Part shown: in pieces, positions 9,601 through 18,362 of the stretch
How the letters are laid out: each line of letters starts with the position of its first letter
How positions within the stretch are numbered: position 1 is the first letter of the stretch
From: Mantamonas sphyraenae
Lineage: Eukaryota > CRuMs > Mantamonadidae
DNA length: 64,000 nucleotides
Assembly: GCA_026936335.1 (NCBI GenBank)
Contig: JAPMXV010000015.1
Coordinates: forward strand, 1-64,000
Reading direction: 5' to 3'
Program-made: the position numbers and the translations under genes
The notes under the pieces: model-generated
Database searches by the model: none
The model's input: only the letters and a program-made list of their open reading frames with translations
What the model was told of the DNA's origin: nothing

Positions 9601-10966
9601 GGTGTGCACCTGACCCCATCAGCAGCGATGCCACGTCGGCATGTCCACACCCCAGAGCCAGATCCAACGCCGTGGTAGCCGTGGGGGAGATCCAATTCAC
9701 ATCTTCGCCTGCTTCCATCAGCATTTGAACGGCCTCCGCGTGTCCGGCTCTCGCTGCGACCTGCAACGCACTCCATTTGCCATCCACTCCTTTAGCGTTG
9801 ACTTTTGCACCTGCGTCCAGCAGCATGCGCACAACGGTCACATCTTCACACAGAGCAGCGGTCAGCAGAGTTGTGTTGCCCGCGTTGACATTGATCCCTG
9901 CAGCAAGCAGCAACTCGACACACCTGCGTGGGTGAGCGTGATCCAGCGCATGGTGCAACGCGGTCAATCCGTCGTTTGTCTGTGCATCCAACTCTGACCC
10001 AGCCTCCAACAGAAGTGTGACCATACCCACCATGCCGTTGGCACACGCAGTCATCAACGGCGTCCCGTCCGTGTTGGTCACGTTCACACTGGCATGTGCA
10101 CGCAGCAACAGCCTGGCCACAATTTCATGATCTTCCTGCAAGGCTGCCATCAGTGGAGTGGAGCCATCGTCACACACGACGTCCACAACCGCACCAGCTT
10201 GCAGCAGCGCTTGTGCAACGGACTCCCTCCCTCCCAGCGCTGCCATGTACAGTGCTGTGGCATTGTTATCGGTCAAACGAGCCTCTGTGTGTGCGCCTGC
10301 CTCCAGAAGGAGTTGCACGGATTCCAATGTGCCGTGGATGGATGCGTTGAGAAGCGGAGTCATCCCTTCGGAATTCGACTCGTTTGGATCTGCTCCAGCG
10401 TCCAACAGCATCCCCACCAACTCTCCACGCGTGTCGTCGTCAAACGCAGTCACAGGTGTAGTGCGCGCGGCCAGGATCAATGGTGTGGTTCCGTCTGCCA
10501 TGGCCGCGTGTATGTCCGCGCCGGCAGCAATCAAGTCCGCTGCAGCTTGCGCTTCACAATCGTCCATCAAGGCAAGGTGCAAAGCACGTTCCTTCGTTCG
10601 TCGACGTGACACTTCCAAGTCTGCCCCCAGGTGGATCAACGCCTGGACCCACGGCAGCTTTCGTCCCTGGAGGCCAAACGCCACGAGAAGCGCCGTTTCT
10701 CCCTCGCTGTCCTTGGCGTTCACGTTTGCTCCAAGTTCTGCAATACGCACCATGGTCTTTATGTCTCCAAGTCGTGTTGCATGCAGGAACGGCGTCCCAT
10801 TCTCGTCACTGGTGGAGTCCAAATTCAGCCCAGAAGAAAGCACCTGAGCGGCCACGTTTGTCCCTTGCTGCTCATCCGACTGGAAAACAGCTTTGAGGGC
10901 ACGCAACACCATTAATGGCAACCCTGTTGCTATTGCTTCATTCAACTTGGCCTCAGCTTGTTCCAT
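6644..10966 (-). CDS. Large ankyrin-repeat protein
   Basis: A single uninterrupted frame of 1440 residues consists almost entirely of ankyrin repeats, roughly 40 of about 33 residues. The consensus reads G-x-T-A-L-x-x-A-x-x-x-G-H, then V-x-x-L-L-x-A-G-A-D-V-N. Only about 40 residues precede the first repeat and about 20 follow the last. No kinase, membrane or effector domain is visible, so it is probably a protein-binding scaffold. A large internal duplication exists: residues about 190-620 align in order with about 620-1045, including landmark pairs such as NATALYMAALGG and NATALYMAAMGG at an offset near 429 residues. The gene is the most telomere-proximal member of a run of seven minus-strand genes. 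Confidence 0.9.
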   Translation of the reverse strand: MEQAEAKLNEAIATGLPLMVLRALKAVFQSDEQQGTNVAAQVLSSGLNLDSTSDENGTPFLHATRLGDIKTMVRIAELGANVNAKDSEGETALLVAFGLQGRKLPWVQALIHLGADLEVSRRRTKERALHLALMDDCEAQAAADLIAAGADIHAAMADGTTPLILAARTTPVTAFDDDTRGELVGMLLDAGADPNESNSEGMTPLLNASIHGTLESVQLLLEAGAHTEARLTDNNATALYMAALGGRESVAQALLQAGAVVDVVCDDGSTPLMAALQEDHEIVARLLLRAHASVNVTNTDGTPLMTACANGMVGMVTLLLEAGSELDAQTNDGLTALHHALDHAHPRRCVELLLAAGINVNAGNTTLLTAALCEDVTVVRMLLDAGAKVNAKGVDGKWSALQVAARAGHAEAVQMLMEAGEDVNWISPTATTALDLALGCGHADVASLLMGSGAHLDARSVGARRALVQAVFHESKECVQMLLDAGCDPRDSDPKKHFAVEAAVDKGNLHIFRMLVEAGADVNQRDAKGGTLLMRAVHRGRVEMLHAVLDAGADADATADHGKTALMKAVEKGRLGVINSLLDRGANVQLATDDGSTALLLATEKGRSDVQAVRVLLEAGADPNVQRNTDGMTALLNASMHGRVDVVQVLLGAGADTEARLSQHNATALYMAAMGGDMPVVSALVNGGADVNAVCEDDDSTPLIAALQRDHVITSMFLMDSGATTTVRSNQGQTALMLACAKGMAGMVTRLLDAGVDLEAHTPKGVTALHYAVHHNHPTCVKMLLKAGANVNACTGDPILFAAAAQGDVSMLRILLDAGAQVNAQGVDAEWSALRWAAKEGHVDAVRLLMETGEDVHWVSQSGCSALHSAIASGHKEVAQLLMDAGAQIEPESIGAVGALFLSVLNNHIESVRMLLNAGLDANNANELQQTPLQAAVDTGNEELFDMLVQAGADVHQTDDENTTLLMRASHQGHKSIVKALLDAGVDVDAQKVWGWTALLVAVSRGHNDVVSLLLKAGANIEITMGNGSTALMKAATDGHVETVLQLINAGANVHTRNPSGNTPLIVAASIGHEATMEVLLSAGADVNAQNTRLSTALHAAVVNGHVECARVLIEAGIDVHIVNHKGQTPLHVAVIVTNLPLIRLLLEASADPNAESHSGRTPLMMACELGHVNVAMALVDGGADLDAATAKGTTALMLAILNGQVHVVEKLLEMGSNPNLCDRTHTSPLMMAARQGRSRMVQLLLDAGANVHAQVFNGQGVMESAAHSDSAEVVQLLLQAGADVEGGWTDRSPLLIASGKGFAHTVRALLDANTDIHRMSHGHVTALHRAAMHGSTEVLSLLLEAGLPVDGFVPGERTPLVIAAHEEHVDAVQVLLGSGADPNASTASGLSPLRAAATKRNWAIVSMLIQAGADPNATVRSRETRFVRSVWSSALEETG

Positions 10967-11097
10967 TTATGTTGGGTACCGCTGACACCGGTCCACACGA
11001 GGTCTCTTCTCCACCTCCGCTTCCACCTCCTCCTCCACTTCTTCATCCCTCCCTCGCTTCCTCGTCTCCCCTGACCTCCCCAAAGTGACCCTCTCCC

Positions 11098-12852
11098 TCA
11101 CCCTCCCCTCCCCACCCACTCCAACACCCTCTCCATCACCTCATCCGGCAGTGTCATCCACTGTGCGGTCGGTTCATACCCCTCCATCCCCCCACACTCA
11201 AACATCACCTCCCTCTCTTGCCGATTCATCACCAACGCCACCTCCATCGCCTCATCCTTCTCCTCACCCCAACCAATCCAATGCCACGCCTTCCTCCACC
11301 CTGCCTCCCTCACCATCGCCACCGTTTCCATCCTTGGCTTCGCTCCCCACGCTTCCAACACCTCCACCACCTCGTCATCCCCATCCTCAACTGCCATCTC
11401 CAGCGCAGTCCTGCTGCCTTGCCTCCCTGCAAATGTCTCTACAGGCACACCCCGCTCCCTCAACCCAACCATCGTCTCCACATCTCCACATTCCACAAAC
11501 TCTGCATGTTGCTGCTCATTTCTCTCCACCAGCGACTGCAACGCGTCATTGGAAACGCCCTCGATCTTCCAGCACGACCGATTGCCTGCCATGGCCTTTG
11601 TCAGCACTGCTGCTCCCTCATCCCCGATGCTGTTGTTGTGGAGTTTCAGTGTCTGCAGGCTGCTGTTCTCACTCAGTGCCTGCGCCAGTGCCACTGCTCC
11701 TTCTGCCTTGATGAGGTTGCCAAACAGGTTCAGTTTCTGCAAGCTGCTGTTCCCAATCAGTGCTTGCGCCAGCGCTGTCGCTCCCTCTGCCTGGATGACG
11801 CTGTGGCTGAGGCTCAGTGTCTGCAGGCTGCTGTTCTCTCCCAGTGCCTGCGCCAGAGCCGTTGCCCCTTCAGCCCAGATCTTGTTGCCGGTGAGATCCA
11901 GTGTCTGAAGGCTACTGTTCGCTCCCAATCCCTTGGCCAACCCTGCTGCTCCTTCTGCTCCGATGCCGTTGCCGCGGAGGGTCAGTATCTGCAAGCTGCG
12001 GTTCTCGCTCAGGGCGCCCCCTAGAGCTGCTGCTCCTTCAGCCCCAATGCCGTTTTCGTCGAGGTTCAGAGTCTGCAAGGTGTTGTTCCCATTCAGTGCA
12101 TGCGCCAGTGCTGTTGCTCCTTCTGCTCCGATGCCGTTCTTGTCGAGGGACAGTGTCTGCAAGCTGCTGTTCTCTCCCAGTGCCTGCGCCAGTGCTGCCG
12201 CTCCTTCTGCTCCGATGCCGTTGCCGCGGAGGGTCAGTATCTGCAAGCTGCTGTTCTCACTCAAGGCCTGCGCCAGTGCTGCCGCTCCTCCCGCCCCGAT
12301 GCCGTTCTTGTCGAGGCACAGAGTGTGCAGGGTGCTGTTGTTCTCACTCAGTGCATGCGCAAGTGCTGCTGCTCCTTCTGCTCCGAGGCTGTTGCCGCCA
12401 AAGGTCAGTGTCTGCAAGCTGCTGTTCTCTCCCAGTGCCTGCGCCAGAGCTGCTGCTCCTTCTGCTCCGATCCTGTTGCTTCCGAGGGTCAGTGTCTTCA
12501 AGCTGCTGTTCTCACTCAGTGCCTGCGCCAGTGCTGCTGCTCCTCCTGCCCCAATGCTGTTCCTGCCAAAGGTCAGCATCTGCAGGCTGCGGTTCTCACC
12601 CAGTGCCTTGGCCAGCGCTACTGCCTCTCTTTCTCCAAGCATTTTGCCAAGTAGATGCAACACCTATCCCATGTGTCCCATGTGTCAGCACACTCTCCAT
12701 TGTTGCCTTCCCCTCGCTTCTTGACGGGCCACACGTCACCCGGTGTTCCAGGCGCAACCCACCCTTCCCTGTGCGTCCAGTGCATGACAAATCCGTGCAT
12801 GATCCCCGCTCTGCAGCAACGCCACCCAATCATCAGTCTTTCTCGACCTCAT
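11098..12852 (-). CDS. LRR protein with ankyrin-like segment and shared C-terminal tail (paralogue 1)
   Basis: Proposed exons on the minus strand are 12852-12763 and 12663-11098, with a 99-nt GT-AG intron containing CTGAC 20 nt before the acceptor. Exon 1 encodes exactly 30 codons starting MRSRKTDDWVALLQSG. The main exon begins at a GTG codon (12663), which is not a start by itself. Twelve ribonuclease-inhibitor-type LRRs of 28 residues follow (N-x-S-L-Q-T-L-x-L-x-x-N-x-I-G-A-E-G-A-A-A-L-A-Q-A-L). Then come an NRSCW cap, one ankyrin-like segment (HAEFVECGDVETMVGLRERG), and the shared tail at 11098-11289 ending TLPDEVMERVLEWVG. There is no NACHT or kinase domain. Function is unknown; a recognition or adaptor scaffold is an inference. 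The splice model rests on its match to the three sister genes. Confidence 0.82.
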
Positions 12853-13055
12853 TGCGTCTGCTTTGCCCGTTGTGAGCGCGTGCGCTTGCCCTCCCATTCC
12901 CTTCTGCGGCCTCCCTCCTCCTCCCCCTCCTCCACCAGTCCTCCCCGCACGTTTTCTGACAACCCACTCTCCCTACCTTCAGATTTTGATTCTGTGAAAC
13001 TGTTTGCTTGGATTGCACGCCGCTGCGCACCATTTCATTCCCAGACCCTCCCACC
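12853..13055 (-). promoter_or_regulatory. Upstream block of LRR paralogue 1, copy A
   Basis: This noncoding block lies between the first codon of LRR paralogue 1 and the stop codon of paralogue 2. It is about 95% identical over roughly 190 bases to 14601-14803, which sits at the equivalent place upstream of paralogue 2. It contains a pyrimidine-rich core and a conserved CAGATTTTGATTCTGTGAAACTG-type stretch near 12980. It is probably the promoter, duplicated together with the gene. Confidence 0.6.
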
Positions 13056-14600
13056 TCACCCTCCCCTCCCCATCCACTCCAGCACCCTCTCCATCACCTC
13101 ATCCGGCAGTGTCATCCACTGTGCAGTCGGTTCATACCCCTCCATCCCCCCACACTCAAACATCGCCTCCCTCTCTTGCCGATTCATCACCAACGCCACC
13201 TCCATCGCCTCATCCACCTCCCCACTCCATCCAATCCAATGCCACGCCTTCCTCCACCCTTCCTCCCTCGCAATCTCCACCGTCTCTTCCCTCACCTTGG
13301 CACCCCACGCCTGCAACACCTCCACAATCTGCTCATCCCCTCGCTTCACTGCTCTCTCCAGCGCTGTCTCCTCCCCTTCATCCCCTGCAAACGTGTCTAC
13401 AGGAACACCCCACTCTCTCAACCCAACCATCGTCTCCACATCTCCACACTCCACAAACTCTGCATGCTGCGCCATGTTTCTCTCCAACACCGACTCCATC
13501 GCAGAACATGTGACCCCGGTGACACTCCAGCAAGCGTGGTTCGTTTCCAAAGCCTGCACCAGTGCTTCTGCTCCTTCGTCCCCGATGCTGTTCATGCCAA
13601 GTTCAAGCAACTGCAAACTGCTGTTCTGACCCAGGGCCTTTGCCAGCGCTGCTGCTCCTTCTGCCCCGATACCATTGTGATCCAGGGTCAGCGTTTGCAA
13701 ACTGCTGTTCCCTGTAAGTGCCTGTGCCAGTGCCGCTGCTCCTTCTGACCCGATGCTGTTGTAGTCGAGATTCAGCGTCTGCAAACTGCTGTTCACGCTG
13801 ATTGCACGTGCCAGAGCTGCCGTCCCTTCTGCCCCAATGCTGTTGTAATCCAGGGTCAGTGTATGCAAGCTGCCGTTATCACTCAGCCCCTGCGCTAGAG
13901 CTGCTGCTCCATCTGCCCCGATGCTGTTGTTGCAGAGCACCAGCGTCTTCAAGCTGCGGTTCTCACTCAGGGCGCCCCCGAGTGCTGCTGCTCCTTCTGC
14001 CCCGATGCTGTTGTCCCTGAGTTCCAGTGTCCTCAAGCTGCGGTTCCCACACAGCGCCTGCGCCAGTCCGGCCGCGCCCTCTGCCCCGATGCTGTTGTAC
14101 AGGAGGTTCAGTGTCTGCAAACTGCGGTTCTCTCTCAGCCCCTGCGCCAGTGCTGCGGCTCCGTCTGACCCGATGCTGTTGTATCTGAGGTCCAGGGTCT
14201 GCAAGCTGCTGTTCTCTCCAATTCCCTGCCCTAGTGCTGCAGCCCCTTTGTCCCCGATGCTGTTGTTGTTGAGGCCCAGTGTCCGCAAGCTGCTGTTCTC
14301 TCTCAGCCCCTGCGCCAGTGCTGCTGCTCCTTTTGCCCCGATCCTGTTGTCCCAGAGGCCCAGGATGTGCAGACTTTTGTTCTTCGCCAGCCCTTTGGCC
14401 ATTTCTACCATCTCGGCCTCTGCCAGGCTCCTGCCACCAATCGACAACTTCTGTGGCGCGTGTCAGCGGTCCGCTTCGTCGCGCCTCCAGGGACAAACGC
14501 CCAAAATCACCTTTCCCTCTGCGTCCAGTGCATGACACACACGTGCGTGATCCCCGCTCTGCAGCAACGCCACCCAATCATCCATCTCCAGCGAGCTCAT
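13056..14600 (-). CDS. LRR protein with ankyrin-like segment and shared C-terminal tail (paralogue 2)
   Basis: Proposed exons are 14600-14511 and 14450-13056, with a 60-nt GT-AG intron that has CTGAC 12 nt before the acceptor. Exon 1 again encodes 30 codons (MSSLEMDDWVALLQSGD) and joins in phase 0 to KLSIGGRSLAEAEM. Ten 28-residue LRRs follow, then an NHACW cap, the ankyrin-like segment (HAEFVECGDVETMVGLREWG) and the shared tail at 13056-13247. The uninterrupted frame seems to begin at 14447, but that codon is TTG, which supports the spliced model. Paralogue 1 is the closest relative: first exon, upstream DNA and tail are nearly identical, while LRR number and variable LRR positions differ. 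Confidence 0.83.
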
Positions 14601-14803
14601 TGCCTCTGCGTTGCCCGTTGTGAGCGCGTGCGCTTGCCCTCCCATTCCCTTCTGCGGCCTCCCTCCTCCTCCCCCTCCTCCACCAGTCCTCCCCGCACGT
14701 TTTCTGACCACCCACTCTCCCTACCTTCAGATTCTGATTCTGTGAAACTGTTTGTTTGGATTGCACGCCGCTGCGCACCATTTCATTCCCACAACGTCCC
14801 CAC
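14601..14803 (-). promoter_or_regulatory. Upstream block of LRR paralogue 2, copy B
   Basis: This is the second copy of the upstream block described at 12853-13055. The two differ at only a handful of positions over about 190 bases, and then diverge within about 30 bases of the neighbouring gene's stop codon. It is the probable promoter of paralogue 2. Confidence 0.6.
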
Positions 14804-16266
14804 TCACCCTCCCCTCCCCACCCACCCAATCACCCTCTCCATCACCTCATCCGGCAGTGTCATCCACTGTGCGGTCGGTTCATACCCCTCCATCCCACCA
14901 CACTCAAACATCGCCTCCCTCTCCTCCCCATTCATCACCAAGCCGACCTCCATCGCCTCATCCACCTCCGCACTCCATCCAATCCAATGCCACGCCTTCC
15001 TCCACCCTGCCTCCCTCACCATCTCCACCACGTCTGTGCCTACCCTTGCACCCCATGTCCTCAACAACTGCAACACCACGCTCTGTGCATCTCCCTGCAG
15101 CCTCTCCAACGCCTCGACCAGCGCCGTCCTGCCACTGGGACATGTGTCCACGCTCACACCCCACCCCTTCAACTCCTTCATCGTTGCAACGCTCCCTCTC
15201 CGAGCGGCAGCGACGAACGCCTTGGCTTGAGATCGGTTTTGCTCCAGGACTTCCTCCAACGCGTCTTCCGTCGCCCCCAGGTACTCCCAGCATGTTCTGT
15301 TTGACATCATACCCTCCAGAATCGACGTTGTGCCATTCGACCCCAGATCCAACACTTGCAGAGTTGTGTTTGCGGCCAGCGCGCGCCCCAACGCGTCGCC
15401 GCCGTGGTTCCCGATTGAGCATCCGCACAGGAACAACATCTGCAGCGTTGTGTTGTGTTCCAGGACCTTGGAAAACGCCTCTGCTCCTTCGTCCCCGACA
15501 CAGTTGCCGCCGAAGCGAAAGCGCAACACGCCATCGTTCCTCAGTAGCCCCTTGGCTACCGCCACACTCCCCTCCACCTCGATCACGTTGTTGCCAAGGT
15601 CCAAATCCACCACCACACTGTTCTCTTCGAGGGCACGCGCAAACGCTGCCGCGGCGTTGTCAGCGAGAGAGTTCCCTGCAACATCCAGGGCCTCCAGGAC
15701 AGTGTTCTCCGCTAGGCCCTGGGCCAATGCCACGCCGCCCGCCTCTTGGATCCTGTTCTGGCTCATCGTCAGCCGCCTGAGAGTCTTGTTTTCCTTCAAT
15801 GCCCAGCCAACTGCGCACGCCCCTTTGTCGCGTATCAAGTTCTCCCCCACATGCAAGACCTTCAGCACGGCATTCTCAGTCAACAGGCGACCCAGTGCCA
15901 CACCACCGCCGTCCTGGATGCAGTTCCCGTGCAGCCAAAGCGTCTCTACGGAAGGATGCCGTTCCAACGCCTCGCACAACGCAACTGCACCTGTGTCAAA
16001 CAGGTGATTGTACCTGAAGTCGAGGTGTTTCACGTGATGTGCACCGTGTAGAGCCTTTGCCAAGAGGACACTCTCAGCCTCTCCGAACGCTTGTGCAAGA
16101 GCGAGGCTCTACTCGTTGTCAGCACCTCCACTACTCGGCTACGTGTACCCGTCTACCCAACACATACGCTTCCCTGCATGTCTATGGCCTCTTGAACCTC
16201 TTCTGCGCTTGCGCCCGCGCTCAACAACTCCTTCAGCCACGATTTCCACGATTTCACTGCAGTCAT
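14804..16266 (-). CDS. LRR protein with shared C-terminal tail (paralogue 3)
   Basis: Proposed exons are 16266-16168 and 16108-14804. The 59-nt intron starts GTATGT and has CTGAC 12 nt before its TAG acceptor. Exon 1 encodes 33 codons (MTAVKSWKSWLKELLSAG) and joins in phase 0 to SLALAQAFGEAES. About nine LRRs of 28 residues follow, more divergent from each other than in paralogues 1 and 2, then an NRTCW cap, an ankyrin-like segment and the shared tail at 14804-14995 ending VMERVIGWVGRGG. The frame taken alone opens at a TTG codon (16063) inside the protein, so the splice model is needed for a complete N-terminus. Function is unknown. Confidence 0.82.
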
Positions 16267-16375
16267 CACCTGTTTCCCCTTGTGCGCTATGCAACAAACA
16301 CGAGCACACCCACAACGCTGTATTTGGTTGCTGGACACCGTTTCCTGGCTCTCCGGGCGCGCTCCCCGTTCCCCC

Positions 16376-17932
16376 TCACCCTCCCCTCCCCACCCACCCA
16401 ATCACCCTCTCCATCACCTCATCCGGCAGTGTCATCCACTGCGCGGTCGGTTCATACCCCTCCATCCCACCACACTCAAACATCGCCTCCCTCTCCTCCC
16501 CATTCATCACCAAGCCGACCTCCATCGCCTCATCCACCTCCGCACTCCACCCAATCCAATGCCACTCCCGCCTCCACCCTGCCTCCCTCACCTGCTCCAC
16601 CGCTTCCATCCGTGGAACCGCATTCCATGCGCGCAACTGTGCAAGGACCCTCACGTCGCCGCTGTCAATCGCCGCCTCCAGTGCCGATTCCCCACCTGGG
16701 CACGCATTTGGATGCACGCCCCACTCGTTCAACGCTGACATCCTTTCCAAGTCCCCTGTTCGAATTGCCTTGACAAACGCCTTGCCCTGCTCATTGTTTG
16801 CGCTCAGCACTTTCGACGCCTCCTCGCCGCAGTCGATTCCCACGCTCCACAGCACCGTGTTTGACAGCACTCCCTCTGCCAGCGCTTCTTTTCCTTTCTC
16901 TTCGACAGGATTGCCGCCCAGGTTCATCCGTTGCAACGACTGGTTGGTGTGCACGCCCTGTCCGAGCGCGGCTGCTCCGACGTCTCCAATCTCGTTTCCG
17001 AACAAATGCAACGCCCGCAGCGTCCTTGTCTTGGCCAACACAGCCCCAAGGGCCTCAGCACCCTCGTCGCCTATCCCGTTCATGTCCAGATTCAGAAACT
17101 GGAGCCCTTCCTGCTCCCGCACAGCCTTGGCAATCGCTGCAGCCCCTTTGTCACCCACCCCGTTCTTCCCGAGGATGAGCTCCTGTAGGCTTCGATTCCC
17201 TGCCAGTCCTCTCCCCAACGCCGTCGCCCCTTGTGCTCCAAGTTCGTTGTTAAAGAGGTTCAGCAAACGAAGGGACTGCGATTCAACAAGTCCCTCTGCA
17301 AGCGCTTGCGCCCCTTCTGCGCCGATCAGGTTGTGATTGAGCAGCACGCGGTGCAACTCCGCGCACTTTCCCACTGCTGCACCCACAGCCACACCCCCTC
17401 GGTCCCCGATGTCATTGGTGGTGAGGTCGAGAGTGCGAATCCTTGGATGTCCACACAACGCTTCACAAATCGCCACTGCACCATCGTCCCCGATCTCGTT
17501 GCCGCCCAGAAGCAGTTTTCGCAAGCTGCGGTTCTCTCGCAGCCCCTTTGCCAGCGCTACGGCGCCTCCTTCCCCCAAGGAACTCTGGTGAATGCGCAGG
17601 TCCTCGAGCACGTCGTTTTCCGCCAGCGCGTCCGCCAGCGGGTTGACCCCTTCGAGCCCAAGCTTGCAGCGGGCCAGATGCAACCCGACCAAGGTTCGGC
17701 TGCAGCCCAGCGCCACGCTCAGCATCTTCATTGAGTGCGCTGTCGGCGATGATTTCACCAAGCTCAGAGTCTTTGGCGGCGTCAGCTCCACCCACCCTCT
17801 CCCATCTCCCACACACACAACCCCACCACCGACCTTATCTCCACAATTCTCCAGCAACTCTGTCATCTCCCACACTGTTGTGTTTTCCCTCTGAAACAGC
17901 GCCTCCAAACCTTCCCTCGTGTTCGTGCTCAT
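16376..17932 (-). CDS. LRR protein with shared C-terminal tail (paralogue 4), with a cryptic in-frame intron
   Basis: The frame from the ATG at 17932 is open for 518 codons, but sister genes argue for an intron at 17833-17771. Exon 1 would be 33 codons, as in paralogue 3, ending C-G-D-K. The intron is 63 nt, begins GTCGGT, has CTGAC 12 nt before the acceptor, and contains no stop because it is a multiple of three. The spliced product joins K to TLSLVKSSP and has about 497 residues. It carries about 11 LRRs with more varied sequence, a cap, an ankyrin-like segment (KAFVKAIRTGDLERMSALNE) and the shared tail at 16376-16567. Its tail is almost identical to that of paralogue 3. If the intron is retained, 21 extra Gly/Val-rich residues are added. 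Confidence 0.82.
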   Translation of the reverse strand: MSTNTREGLEALFQRENTTVWEMTELLENCGDKVGGGVVCVGDGRGWVELTPPKTLSLVKSSPTAHSMKMLSVALGCSRTLVGLHLARCKLGLEGVNPLADALAENDVLEDLRIHQSSLGEGGAVALAKGLRENRSLRKLLLGGNEIGDDGAVAICEALCGHPRIRTLDLTTNDIGDRGGVAVGAAVGKCAELHRVLLNHNLIGAEGAQALAEGLVESQSLRLLNLFNNELGAQGATALGRGLAGNRSLQELILGKNGVGDKGAAAIAKAVREQEGLQFLNLDMNGIGDEGAEALGAVLAKTRTLRALHLFGNEIGDVGAAALGQGVHTNQSLQRMNLGGNPVEEKGKEALAEGVLSNTVLWSVGIDCGEEASKVLSANNEQGKAFVKAIRTGDLERMSALNEWGVHPNACPGGESALEAAIDSGDVRVLAQLRAWNAVPRMEAVEQVREAGWRREWHWIGWSAEVDEAMEVGLVMNGEEREAMFECGGMEGYEPTAQWMTLPDEVMERVIGWVGRGG

Positions 17933-18362
17933 CGCCTAGCACCACACACGTACTCAAGCGTTAGCACACACCATGCTTGATCCCTCTCTCTCTCTCTCTT
18001 CTCCACAAACCTCAATGCAGTGCCTCGGGCTGCGCTGCGCGACATCCGCCTCCCTTATTAATACGTACCAGCCCACCACCACCAACACACAGCACACACT
18101 CCAATCGCCTTCCTATCCTCCTCCTCCTCCTTCTCCCCTTGCTCATCCCTTCGCTCTTGTGTTGAATCACCCCCAAGGAAAAAAATCCACCCAGCTTCTC
18201 TCCCCGCGGGCTGAGTTGCGCTTCGTCCCCACAGCTCGAACCACGCCGACCCAAAACCTACGTCCCACTCACGCACATCTCCATCTCCCTCACACCCCCT
18301 CCCTCCCCAATTTTCCTCCACTCCTCCTCTCCACAAAAATCCCTCCACACGCAATCCCCCTT
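17933..18362. other. Intergenic region upstream of LRR paralogue 4
   Basis: These 430 bases separate the start of LRR paralogue 4 from the stop of the GTPase-like gene. They contain a (CT)n run at about 17984-18002 and one AT-rich patch near 18054-18064 (TTATTAATACG), about 120 bases upstream of the start codon, that could serve as a TATA-like element. No gene is supported. Confidence 0.5.

Noticed and set aside
11901-12875. Plus-strand frame opposite LRR paralogue 1, Cys/Leu/Ser-repetitive
   Set aside because: It is the complement of the 84-nt LRR repeats; the repeated pattern comes from the real gene on the other strand.
14601-14711. N-terminal extension of LRR paralogue 2 to an upstream ATG (Gly-run protein)
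   Set aside because: The extension falls in the block shared with paralogue 1's upstream region. There the equivalent DNA does not keep the same reading frame into the gene, so it is more likely promoter or leader.
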